NCBI RefSeq assembly: GCF_016834655.1
Contig: NZ_JAENHP010000001.1
Location: 310,001 to 374,000, forward strand
Source of the DNA: Paractinoplanes ovalisporus
Lineage (GTDB): Bacteria > Actinomycetota > Actinomycetes > Mycobacteriales > Micromonosporaceae
Direction: 5' to 3'
Length of the DNA stretch: 64,000 nucleotides
The position numbers and the translations under genes were made by a program. Of the stretch, positions 16,490 to 23,361 are shown piece after piece. The notes beneath the pieces were generated by a model. The model was given only the letters and a program-made list of their open reading frames with translations. It made no database searches and was not told where the DNA came from. Numbering within the stretch: the first letter of the stretch is position 1; every line of letters starts with the position of its first letter.

Positions 16490-17248
16490 TCAGTAGTAGA
16501 TGAAGCCGGGGATGCCGCCGCCGGCGACGATGCCGTCCCCGGTGATGGCGACGCTGCGCGGCGAGGCGAGGAAGGCGACGACCCAGGCCACCTCTTCGGG
16601 CTCGACGATCCGGCCGATGACGTTGTCGGGCACCGCGTTCTGCTCGGCCAGGTCGTTCCAGCGGTCGGTGCGGGTCGGGCCGGGGTGGACGACGGTGACG
16701 TTGATGCCGTGCCGGCCGAGCTCGTCGGCGACGTTCTTGGTGAGCGCGGTGACACCGGCGTTGCGGACGGAACCGATGACCGAGACGGTCTGGCGCGAAC
16801 CCGTGCCGCTGATGTTGATGATGCGACCCCAGCCGTTCTCGATCATCTGCGGCGCGATCGCGCGGATGGTGCGCAGGTAGCCGATGACCTTGACGTTGAT
16901 CTGGCGCTGGAACCACTCGTCGGTGGCCTCGGTGAAGCTGCCGCCGTGCTGGGCGGGTTGTTCGGCGGCGTTGTTGACCAGGATGTCGACGCCGCCGCCG
17001 AGCTCGCGGCGGGCGGTTTCGGCCAGGGCCCGTACGGAGGTGTCGTCGCCGGTGTCGGCGACCACGGTGACCACGTCGGCGCCGATCTCGTCGCGGATGC
17101 GCCGGGCGGCCTCGGCCAGAACCTCGCCGCGCCGCGAGGTGATGGCCACGGTGGCGCCCTGCCGGGCGAGTTCCAGGGCGATGGCATAGCCGATGCCGGT
17201 GCCGCCGCCGGTGACGAGGGCGCGTTTTCCTGCAAGCTCGTTGCTCAT
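16490..17248 (-). CDS. SDR-fold oxidoreductase lacking the YxxxK catalytic pair
   Basis: This 252-residue short-chain dehydrogenase-fold protein has an intact cofactor motif TGGGTGIG (13-20) and the NNAA structural motif (92-95). After the Ser of INISGTG (S147), the expected Tyr and Lys positions hold Gly159/Ser160 and Arg163 (VIGSVRNAGVTALTK). The standard SDR proton-relay pair is therefore absent. It may be a divergent reductase using other residues or a non-catalytic binder. It is the first structural gene of the sulfur operon, 88 nt after the leader peptide stop. The ATG at 17248 has only a weak ribosome binding site (CGGATCTC), which may itself be regulated. Confidence 0.85.
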   Translation of the reverse strand: MSNELAGKRALVTGGGTGIGYAIALELARQGATVAITSRRGEVLAEAARRIRDEIGADVVTVVADTGDDTSVRALAETARRELGGGVDILVNNAAEQPAQHGGSFTEATDEWFQRQINVKVIGYLRTIRAIAPQMIENGWGRIINISGTGSRQTVSVIGSVRNAGVTALTKNVADELGRHGINVTVVHPGPTRTDRWNDLAEQNAVPDNVIGRIVEPEEVAWVVAFLASPRSVAITGDGIVAGGGIPGFIYY

Positions 17249-17336
17249 GAGATCCGTTCGGTAGGTAGGGCGAACAGCCGGACCGCCGGGGGCGGTCACG
17301 GGTGGGCAGACAGGGATGGTGCTCGGATCTATGAGA
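17249..17336 (-). promoter_or_regulatory. Candidate attenuator between leader peptide and SDR gene
   Basis: Just after the leader stop the transcript carries AGATCCG (plus-strand 17324-17330). It is exactly complementary to CGGATCT directly before the SDR ATG (17250-17256). Between them lies a perfect 7-bp GC hairpin GACCGCC-CCC-GGCGGTC (17281-17297). A ribosome paused at the leader's last codon would cover AGATCCG and leave the start region free; normal termination would let the pair close. This is a mechanism proposed from complementarity only. Confidence 0.5.
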
Positions 17337-17408
17337 TCAACAAGCGGCCGCGACGACGCGCATCAGGTCGACTTCGCGTCGGCTGATCAGCGGGTTCGTC
17401 CGTGACAT
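17337..17408 (-). CDS. Cysteine-type regulatory leader peptide (23 residues)
   Basis: This short gene starts at an ATG at 17408 and encodes a 23-residue peptide containing SRREVDLMRVVAAAC, with Cys as the last residue. It matches the family of actinobacterial putative leader peptides that end R-R-x-V-D-L-x-R-x-x-x-A-x-C and precede cysteine and sulfur assimilation genes. The Cys codon is TGT, rare in this high-GC DNA, which would favour pausing when Cys-tRNA is low. A TACAGT -10 box sits 6 nt before the ATG, so the transcript is probably leaderless at this ORF. It stands 88 nt upstream of the SDR-rhodanese-transporter operon, which it probably controls. Confidence 0.88.
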   Translation of the reverse strand: MSRTNPLISRREVDLMRVVAAAC

Positions 17409-17410
17409 AA

Positions 17411-17444
17411 ACCTACTGTACCGATAGGGATTGGGGGTTGGCAA
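17411..17444 (-). promoter_or_regulatory. Sigma-70-type promoter and overlapping operator of the sulfur operon
   Basis: On the minus strand, TTGCCA (17439-17444) and TACAGT (17415-17420) are separated by 18 bp, a near-consensus promoter; transcription would start at or next to the leader ATG. The -10 box lies inside an imperfect dyad CCTATCGG-TACAG-TAGG (17411-17427), a likely repressor site. A related CCCTATCG word occurs before the ssuA-like gene, at about 13082-13089. The identity of the regulator is unknown; Rrf2-type sulfur regulators would be candidates. Confidence 0.7.
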
Positions 17445-17540
17445 GGGACCATCGGCCCCGACATTGATACGGCCCGCGCAACACCTGTGACGGCCGGACG
17501 GGGCAACCCCGCGGCCCGAGTTGGGGAATGATGCCGGACT

Positions 17541-17816
17541 ATGAGTTGGGAGCTGGTCAGATTTCTGCGTCTGCGGCTGGACGAGGACGAACACGTCGCC
17601 GCGGAGGGGGCTGAGCTGTGTCTTGACAGCACCGGGCCGCTGCTGGACGCCGTACGGGCCGTGGTGGATCTTTATGCCGATGTGGAAGCCCTGGACACGC
17701 CGGGTGGGTGCGGGGCCGACGCCTTCGCGGCCGGGCGGGCGGCCGGGCTCGGGCTGGCCGTGCGCACGCTCGCCGCGGCCTACCATCACCACCATCCGGC
17801 GTTCCTCGACATGTGA
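17541..17816 (+). CDS. DUF6221-like small protein
   Basis: The 91-residue protein begins ELVRFLRLRLDEDE and ends in an AVRTLAAAYHHHHPAFLD segment. The N-terminal amphipathic helix with LDEDE and the C-terminal LAxxYxxHPxF pattern resemble the DUF6221 family that is common in actinobacteria. It is shorter than usual and has an unusual run of four histidines. The ATG at 17541 keeps the conserved N-terminus. It is transcribed away from the sulfur operon and converges with the DUF3500 gene, one base after its stop. Function unknown. Confidence 0.65.
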   Translation: MSWELVRFLRLRLDEDEHVAAEGAELCLDSTGPLLDAVRAVVDLYADVEALDTPGGCGADAFAAGRAAGLGLAVRTLAAAYHHHHPAFLDM

Positions 17817-17817
17817 A

Positions 17818-18933
17818 TCAGTGGTGGTGGTGCTCCCGGTGGGTGCGCAGCACGTCGAGGCCGAAGTCGTTGTCCGGGTTCCGCCACACGGAGTGCGCGT
17901 GGTTGGCGTTGCGCTGCGTGTTGTCCCACTCGAGCAGCAGTCCGGGGCCCTGCACGCGGTAATAGTGCGGCGCCCCCGGCTCGGTCGGGCCGGCCCACGC
18001 GAAGTGCACGGCGTCCAGCGCGGCATCGTCGTACGAGGGCGCGACGGCTTCCGGAACCCGGCCGAAGTAGGTTCCCAGCAGCGCCCGCAGCAGGTCACGC
18101 TGGGCGGGTGACATGCCGGAACCAGGCACCCCTTTCGCCCGTACGGTGTATTCCAGCGCCCGGTGCTCCGGTTCCCCATAGCCGGCCGCCTCGTCGATGG
18201 CATCGCTCGACTTCTGCAGTTTCGCCTGCTCGACGGGGTCGGAGAACTCCTCGTCGCGCCAGATGCCGACCAGCGGGATGACCCGGTCACCGTCGGCGAT
18301 CGACGTCCGGTTGCCGGTCACCAGGTCGGAGGGTGCCCGGTCGGACAGGATCGCGGCCGGCCCGATCGAGACGGCCAGGTCGCGGGCCAGATCCTCGACG
18401 CGGGCCAGGGGCCGGTTGACCGCCCCGCCCAGCAGCTCGGACGAGGCCGGGTCGGCGCCCATGAACAACGGCGTCACCGAGACCAGCGCGCCGTCGACGA
18501 TCAGGTTGTTGAGCGACACGTGGTGCCCGCCGAACCGCCAGCCCCAGGTGCCGCCCTCGGCCGGGTCGCCGAACACCCTCAGGTAATAGAGCCCCGGGTC
18601 GCGGCCGCGTTCCCGGTCGAACCGGGTCACGAAACCCTCGGAGTGGTCGAGCACGTTCTCGAGGCCGATGGTGGTGGCCACCGTGACGTAGCCGGCCCGC
18701 GACAGCCCGGTGGCCACGAGACGCATCGCCGCCTGCTGCTGGGCCGGCCGCTGCTCGTGCAGGGTGAGCCCACCGTGATCGGTCGGCGTGTAGAACCAGC
18801 GGCGCCGCTCGGAGTCCGACGCGTCACCCGAGGGCACGGCCCCGACGGCGGTCTCCCGCTGCTCGGCCGTCAGCAGCCCCACCCACGCCCGCGCCGCCTC
18901 GGCCATCGCCGCGGCCACCTGCTCGTTTCCCAT
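17818..18933 (-). CDS. DUF3500 family protein
   Basis: This 371-residue protein matches DUF3500 across its full length. Family segments visible are WFYTPTDHGGLTL, GYVTVATTIGLENVL, WGWRFGGHHVSLNN, TPLFMGADPA, FAWAGPTEPGAPHYYRVQGP and LLEWDNTQRNANHAHSVWRN. The conserved His-rich core (FGGHHVSLN, NANHAHS) suggests a metal site, but no reaction is established. Most relatives have a signal peptide; this one does not. It ends in the histidine tail HREHHHH. The ATG at 18933 follows a GGG-containing site. It is divergent from the FhuF-like gene with only 39 bp between starts. Confidence 0.87.
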   Translation of the reverse strand: MGNEQVAAAMAEAARAWVGLLTAEQRETAVGAVPSGDASDSERRRWFYTPTDHGGLTLHEQRPAQQQAAMRLVATGLSRAGYVTVATTIGLENVLDHSEGFVTRFDRERGRDPGLYYLRVFGDPAEGGTWGWRFGGHHVSLNNLIVDGALVSVTPLFMGADPASSELLGGAVNRPLARVEDLARDLAVSIGPAAILSDRAPSDLVTGNRTSIADGDRVIPLVGIWRDEEFSDPVEQAKLQKSSDAIDEAAGYGEPEHRALEYTVRAKGVPGSGMSPAQRDLLRALLGTYFGRVPEAVAPSYDDAALDAVHFAWAGPTEPGAPHYYRVQGPGLLLEWDNTQRNANHAHSVWRNPDNDFGLDVLRTHREHHHH

Positions 18934-18959
18934 GAGCCCAACCTACGACGCCCGGCCCG

Positions 18960-18965
18960 TAGAGT
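18960..18965 (+). promoter_or_regulatory. -10 box of leaderless FhuF-like transcript
   Basis: TAGAGT fits TANNNT and ends 7 nt before the GTG at 18973, the spacing typical of leaderless actinobacterial mRNAs. It supports the start chosen for the FhuF-like gene. Confidence 0.5.
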
Positions 18966-18972
18966 GGGCGTC

Positions 18973-19749
18973 GTGCCGGGTTCCGAGATCGATGCCGGGG
19001 CGGCGCTCGCGGCGGCCGCCCGGTTGGGCCCCTATTTCGCCTGGGAGCCGGTCGACGACGATCCCGGCTGGCGGCCGCTGACCGACCTGCTCGACCCGGA
19101 GGTGATTGCCGAGCGGGTCGGGGCCGGGCAGCAAGTGCTGATGCGCATGTCGGGCCTCGGCACGGATGCGATCGGCGAGCGGGTGGTCGCGTCGACGATC
19201 TTCCTCGGGCTCGCGTCGCGCCTCGTGTCACCGCTGCTGGCGGCGGCCGCGCTCTCCGGAACACTCCCCCGGGCCGACCCTGACCGGATGTGGTGGCGCG
19301 CGGTCGGGAGCGGGCCACTTCCCCTCGCGTACGGGGAAACGGGTGTCACCACGCACCACGAAGATCTGCTGACCCTGGTCGGGCCCGTGCTCGACGTTTT
19401 CCAAGCCCGCTACGTGCTGTCGCCGCAGGTGTTGTGGGGCAACGTGGCCTCGGCGCTGGGCGGCGCGGCCGGGATGATCGCCGACAACGCCCACGACCCC
19501 GTCGCCGCCGAACGCGCGGCCGGCCTGGTCGCTGAGCTGCTGACCCAGCCCCCGCTGCGCGGCATGGCGACGCTGCACCACCCTGATCCGGGCCGCGCCC
19601 GCTGGTTCCTGGAGCGCCACAACTGCTGCCTCTACTACCGCATCCCGGGCGGCGGCACCTGCGGCGACTGCGTGCTGACCCCCGCCGCCGACCGGCAGCG
19701 GCACTGGCGGGCGGTGCTGAGCCGCGGTGCACAATGGCCGGGTGACTGA
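18973..19749 (+). CDS. FhuF-like (2Fe-2S) ferric siderophore reductase
   Basis: The 258-residue protein has the FhuF C-terminal cluster motif C-C-x10-C-x2-C (C218, C219, C230, C233 in CCLYYRIPGGGTCGDC), which binds a [2Fe-2S] cluster in ferric siderophore reductases. Upstream helices (ASTIFLGLASRLVSPLLAAAAL, YVLSPQVLWGNVASALGGAAGMI) fit the FhuF fold. It would release iron from imported ferric siderophores in the cytoplasm. GTG 18973 is preceded by a leaderless-type -10 box; GTG 18964 is an alternative. Its stop lies inside the next gene's first codons, so the two are probably co-expressed. No siderophore uptake genes are adjacent. Confidence 0.88.
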   Translation: MPGSEIDAGAALAAAARLGPYFAWEPVDDDPGWRPLTDLLDPEVIAERVGAGQQVLMRMSGLGTDAIGERVVASTIFLGLASRLVSPLLAAAALSGTLPRADPDRMWWRAVGSGPLPLAYGETGVTTHHEDLLTLVGPVLDVFQARYVLSPQVLWGNVASALGGAAGMIADNAHDPVAAERAAGLVAELLTQPPLRGMATLHHPDPGRARWFLERHNCCLYYRIPGGGTCGDCVLTPAADRQRHWRAVLSRGAQWPGD

Positions 19750-20167
19750 TTTCGATCCGCGGGCCCTGCTCGCCGAAAGCCGCCTCGGAGTGCTGGCCAC
19801 CCTCAAGTCCAGCGGGCTGCCGCAGCTCTCCCCCGTCACACCGTTCTATGACCGCGAGGGCGAACGCATCCTCGTGTCGGTCGTCGAGGGCCGGGCCAAG
19901 ACGGCCAACCTGCGCCGCGACCCCCGGGCCGCCCTCGAGGTGACCAGCGCCGACGGCCGCTCGTGGGCCACCGCCGAGGGCACCGTCGACCTGATCGGCC
20001 CGGGCGACGACCCGAACGGTCCCGAGGTGGAGGCGCTGGTCGACTACTACCGGCGGGCCGCCGGCGAACACCCCGACTGGGACGAGTACCGCTCGGTGAT
20101 GGTCGCCGACCGCCGCGTGTTGCTGGTCCTGAAGGTCGACCACGTCTACGGCCAGCGCATCGGCTGA
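19742..20167 (+). CDS. PPOX-class F420-dependent oxidoreductase
   Basis: The 141-residue protein has the split beta-barrel of the pyridoxamine 5'-phosphate oxidase-like/F420-dependent family: LAESRLGVLATLKSSGLPQLSPVTPFYD, ILVSVVEGRAKTANLRRDPRAALEVTS and a C-terminal VLLVLKVDHVYG. Actinobacterial members of this type bind F420 (or FMN) and reduce unsaturated substrates; which substrate is unknown. The GTG at 19742 overlaps the end of the FhuF-like gene by 8 nt. Members of this family act as soluble homodimers. Confidence 0.85.
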   Translation: MTDFDPRALLAESRLGVLATLKSSGLPQLSPVTPFYDREGERILVSVVEGRAKTANLRRDPRAALEVTSADGRSWATAEGTVDLIGPGDDPNGPEVEALVDYYRRAAGEHPDWDEYRSVMVADRRVLLVLKVDHVYGQRIG

Positions 20168-20193
20168 ACGGCGGAAGCCGTCCATAAGGGTGC

Positions 20194-21243
20194 TTGCCGC
20201 GGCGCACGGCCGATGCTCTACTGACGGGCGACCACGGAGGTGCAGAGATCAGCGGCCGCACGACCCGGGAGCTCACCGGTCCACAGCTACAGAGCCTCGA
20301 AGCGGCGATCCTCGACGCCTACCGCACATTGGACGCGCTCGAACGTCTGCTCGTGTATTCCCTGGACCGGCAGCTGTCGCACCACGCTGACCTGCACTCC
20401 CCGCTGCCCATGGTGGTCTTCCGGCTCCTCGGAGCCGCGCGCGGCGAGGGCTGGCTGGCCGCGCTGATCGAGGCGGCCCTGGTCGACCGGGCCGGCAATG
20501 TCGCGCTGAGCCGCTGGGCCGCCGAGTGCTGGTCCGGCGACCCGGCCGTACCGCAGCCGGCGCCGCCCGCCGACCAGCAGGTGCTGGACAGCGCCTTCTT
20601 CGACCTCGAACCGCTCAAACGCCAGGTCATCAAGGCAAAAAGCCGCGCCACCATCCCGGTTCTCGGTTTCGGTCTGCACGACGTCGACCAGCTGGTGGTC
20701 AACAAGCTCTGCGCCTGGCTGCCGCACTGCCTGGGCGAGACCGAGCGCAAGGACTGGTTGCACCTGCGCCCCGACCGCGGCGCCGTCGACCTGCGCCTCA
20801 AGCAGGTCCTCCGCTACCTGCCCGACCTTGAGCTGGTCAACGTGGTGTGCCCGATTCTCACCGAGGGGGCGACCGGCGCGGCCGTGGCGGCGTTCTGGGA
20901 CGGCATCGGCGAGCACTTCGGCGCCCACGAGTACAGGTTCGTCGCTCTGTTCGTCGGGCCGGTGCACCCCGACGGCGTCGAAGTGCTGCCCCAGGCCGCC
21001 GCCGACGAGACCGACCTGACGCTGTGGGCCCAGCAGATCGTGTCGCACCGGGGATGGCCGCCGATGCTGGCCGAGTCGTGGACGTCGCTCATCGTCGAGC
21101 AGTGCTCGACCGGCACCGGCCTCGACATGCGGATGCTGTTCGAGGCCATGGACAGCTCGATCCGTGACGTTCGTCAATCGCCGGCACAGTTCCGGCGACA
21201 GCTGGAGGAAGTGGGAAGCCGTGCAGACCCGTCACCGCGTTGA
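20194..21243 (+). CDS. EAD1 adaptor plus inactive-STAND-like domain protein of a MoxR-vWA conflict system
   Basis: An N-terminal effector-associated domain 1 (EAD1), a death-like helical adaptor, covers LTGPQLQSLEAAILDAY to the signature GEGWLAALIEAAL (plus 20275-20480). The remaining 210 residues look like a degenerate P-loop fold: strand TIPVLGFG, helix VDQLVVNKLCAWLPHCL, strand KDWLHLRP and strand EYRFVALFVGP, with no GKT/S. This resembles the inactive-STAND domains of conflict systems. The start is uncertain: TTG 20194 is the longest, but GGAGG at 20236-20240 sits ideally before an in-frame ATC at 20248, right at the EAD1 start. It overlaps the MoxR gene by 23 nt. Family assignment of the C-terminal domain is inference. 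Confidence 0.75.
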   Translation: MPRRTADALLTGDHGGAEISGRTTRELTGPQLQSLEAAILDAYRTLDALERLLVYSLDRQLSHHADLHSPLPMVVFRLLGAARGEGWLAALIEAALVDRAGNVALSRWAAECWSGDPAVPQPAPPADQQVLDSAFFDLEPLKRQVIKAKSRATIPVLGFGLHDVDQLVVNKLCAWLPHCLGETERKDWLHLRPDRGAVDLRLKQVLRYLPDLELVNVVCPILTEGATGAAVAAFWDGIGEHFGAHEYRFVALFVGPVHPDGVEVLPQAAADETDLTLWAQQIVSHRGWPPMLAESWTSLIVEQCSTGTGLDMRMLFEAMDSSIRDVRQSPAQFRRQLEEVGSRADPSPR

Positions 21244-22174
21244 CACCTCGCTGTGGTTCGACCCGGGCGACGACCTTCCGCCGTCGCGGGCCATCGAGGA
21301 CGTCACGGCCGACATCGCCACCAGCGGGCTCCCACCGATGCGCACGGTCGACCGGGAGCCGTACCGCTTCACCGACCCGCTGAAGGCCGCGGTCAATCTG
21401 GCGGTCAGCATCGGCCGGCCGTTGCTGCTGCAGGGCGACCCCGGTGTGGGCAAGACCCGGCTCGCCCACGCCATCGCGTACGCGCTCGGCCTGCCGCTCG
21501 AACAGGCGCACATCAAGTCGACCAGCAAGGGCAAGGACCTTCTTTATGCGTACGACGCCGTGCGCCGGCTGCACGACGCACAGCTGCGCATCCGTCGCCG
21601 CAAGGATGACGTGCGCGACTACATCCGGCTCGGGCCGCTCGGCCGGGTCATCGCCCGCGCCCACCACGGCCGCCGCTCGGTGCTGCTCATCGACGAGATC
21701 GACAAGGCCGACCTGGACTTCCCCAACGACCTGCTGCGCGAGCTGGACGAGCTGGCGTTCGGCGTCGACGAGGTGCCCGGCTGGGAGCACGCGGTGCCCC
21801 GCGACCGGCCCGACCTGCGGCCGATCATCGTGGTCACCAACAACGAGGAGAAGACGCTGCCCGGCGCCTTCCTGCGGCGGTGCATCTTCCACTACATCGA
21901 GTTCCCGGCCGGACGCGACGACCTCGACGCGATCCTGAGCATGCACGGCGTCACCCGGCCCGACCTGCGCGCCGCCGTCATCGACGTGGCGGGTCGGCTC
22001 CGCGAGATGGACCTGGTCAAGCGCCCGGGCCTGAGCGAACTGCTCGACTGGGCGGGCTTCCTGCAGGCAGTGGACACCCCGGCCGAGAAGGTGGGGAGCC
22101 TGCCCTACCGCGACGCCCTGCTCAAGCAGCGCACCGACCAGGTGCGGGCCACCGAGCGACTGACCCGGCGATGA
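21221..22174 (+). CDS. MoxR-type AAA+ ATPase
   Basis: This 317-residue AAA+ ATPase has Walker A GDPGVGKT (72-79), Walker B LLIDEID (D158/E159), sensor-1 region IIVVTNNEE and arginine-finger region PGAFLRRCIFHYIEFP, as in MoxR/RavA-type ATPases. These form hexamers that remodel or activate a partner vWA protein. The GTG at 21221 follows GGGAAG and overlaps the EAD1 gene. Its stop overlaps the vWA gene start (ATGA). MoxR plus vWA is the core of the conflict module; a chelatase role is unlikely because no chelatase catalytic subunit is nearby. Confidence 0.92.
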   Translation: MQTRHRVDTSLWFDPGDDLPPSRAIEDVTADIATSGLPPMRTVDREPYRFTDPLKAAVNLAVSIGRPLLLQGDPGVGKTRLAHAIAYALGLPLEQAHIKSTSKGKDLLYAYDAVRRLHDAQLRIRRRKDDVRDYIRLGPLGRVIARAHHGRRSVLLIDEIDKADLDFPNDLLRELDELAFGVDEVPGWEHAVPRDRPDLRPIIVVTNNEEKTLPGAFLRRCIFHYIEFPAGRDDLDAILSMHGVTRPDLRAAVIDVAGRLREMDLVKRPGLSELLDWAGFLQAVDTPAEKVGSLPYRDALLKQRTDQVRATERLTRR

Positions 22175-23361
22175 CCGGCGCCGACCTGCCCGGCTTCGTG
22201 GGGGAACTGGTCGTCCGGCTGCGGCGGCGCGGGCTGCCGATCGGGCTGGACGATTGTCTGGCGCTGCGGTCGGCCCTGGCCGCGGGCTTCGGGATCGGGT
22301 CGTCGGCCGACTTCGAGCAGCTTCTCACCAGCTTGTGGGGCAAGTCGCTCAGCGAGCAGGAGACCATCAGCGCGGTGCTGGCCGGCGTCGAGATCCCGTT
22401 GTGGGACACGGCCGCCCCGGCGGACGAAGCGCCCCACACCGACCGGGCCCCGGACGACACCCCGGCCCTCGACGACGACCGGGAAGCCTCCGCGCCGGCC
22501 CGGCCCGCTCCCCCGCCGGAACCGCCGGCCCCCGAGGTTCCGGTGGTGCAGCCGATGACCGGCATGACCCTGCTGCCACCCAGCACCGGCCAGTCCGACT
22601 CGTCCCTGGCCGTCACGGCCCAGTTCCCCCTGACCGCCCGCGAGATCGCCCAGACCTGGCGCCGCCTGCGCCGGCCGGTGCGCTACGGCGTCGCGACCGA
22701 GGTCGACCTGGACGGCACCCTCGACCGATACGGGCGGACCGGCGTCTTCGAGGGCCCGGTGCTGATCCCGCCCCGGCGCAACACCGCCCGCCTGCTGCTG
22801 CTCATCGACCGGCACGGCTCGATGACCCCGTACGAGCCGTACGTCGAGCACCTGGTCCACGAGATCCGCAACGCCGGCCGCCTGGAGTCCATCGCCACCT
22901 GGTATTTCCGCAACCTGCCGAGCAACCGGGTCGACACCGGCGTGCTGGGCGACCTGCCCGACCCGTTCGACCCGCGGATCGACCCGGTGCTCGACCGGAT
23001 CGCGCCGATGGCCACGGGCCGCCTCTACGCCGACCCCGACCTGACCCAGCCCCGCCCGTTCCCGGCGGTGCTGGCCGACACCGCGCCCGGCACGACCGCC
23101 GCGGTCATCAGCGACGCCGGCGCGGCCCGGGGCACCCTGCAGACCGGTCGCCTGATCGGCACGGTGGCCATGGTGAAGGCGTTGCGGGCGGTGCCGTGCC
23201 CGGTGTCGTGGATCAACCCCGTTCCGGCCGCCCGCTGGGTCTCGACCACGGCCGAGCAGGTGGCCCGGCACGTGCCCATGTCGCCGCTGACCGCCGAGGG
23301 CCTGCATCGGGCGGTCGACGCGCTGCGTGGCCGCCCCCACCGCACGGAGCGTCCCCTGTGA
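22171..23361 (+). CDS. vWA/SAV_2336-like protein of the MoxR-vWA module
   Basis: The 396-residue protein has an N-terminal helical domain (1-75) like SAV_2336 family proteins, a Pro/Ala/Asp-rich linker (about 78-140), and a von Willebrand A-like domain from about residue 205. The metal site is altered: DxSxS appears as D213-R-H215-G-S217, with a second acidic loop VISDAGAARG. Partner MoxR ATPases act on such vWA domains. Genes on both sides overlap (ATGA upstream, GTGA downstream), indicating one translational unit. The protein has no membrane segment. The DxHxS change may weaken Mg2+ binding or alter ligand choice. Confidence 0.8.
   Translation: MTGADLPGFVGELVVRLRRRGLPIGLDDCLALRSALAAGFGIGSSADFEQLLTSLWGKSLSEQETISAVLAGVEIPLWDTAAPADEAPHTDRAPDDTPALDDDREASAPARPAPPPEPPAPEVPVVQPMTGMTLLPPSTGQSDSSLAVTAQFPLTAREIAQTWRRLRRPVRYGVATEVDLDGTLDRYGRTGVFEGPVLIPPRRNTARLLLLIDRHGSMTPYEPYVEHLVHEIRNAGRLESIATWYFRNLPSNRVDTGVLGDLPDPFDPRIDPVLDRIAPMATGRLYADPDLTQPRPFPAVLADTAPGTTAAVISDAGAARGTLQTGRLIGTVAMVKALRAVPCPVSWINPVPAARWVSTTAEQVARHVPMSPLTAEGLHRAVDALRGRPHRTERPL

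Noticed and set aside
21221..23361. Magnesium or cobalt chelatase ChlI/ChlD-type pair
   Set aside because: MoxR plus vWA could suggest a chelatase, but no large catalytic subunit is present and the flanking EAD1 and protease genes fit a conflict system.
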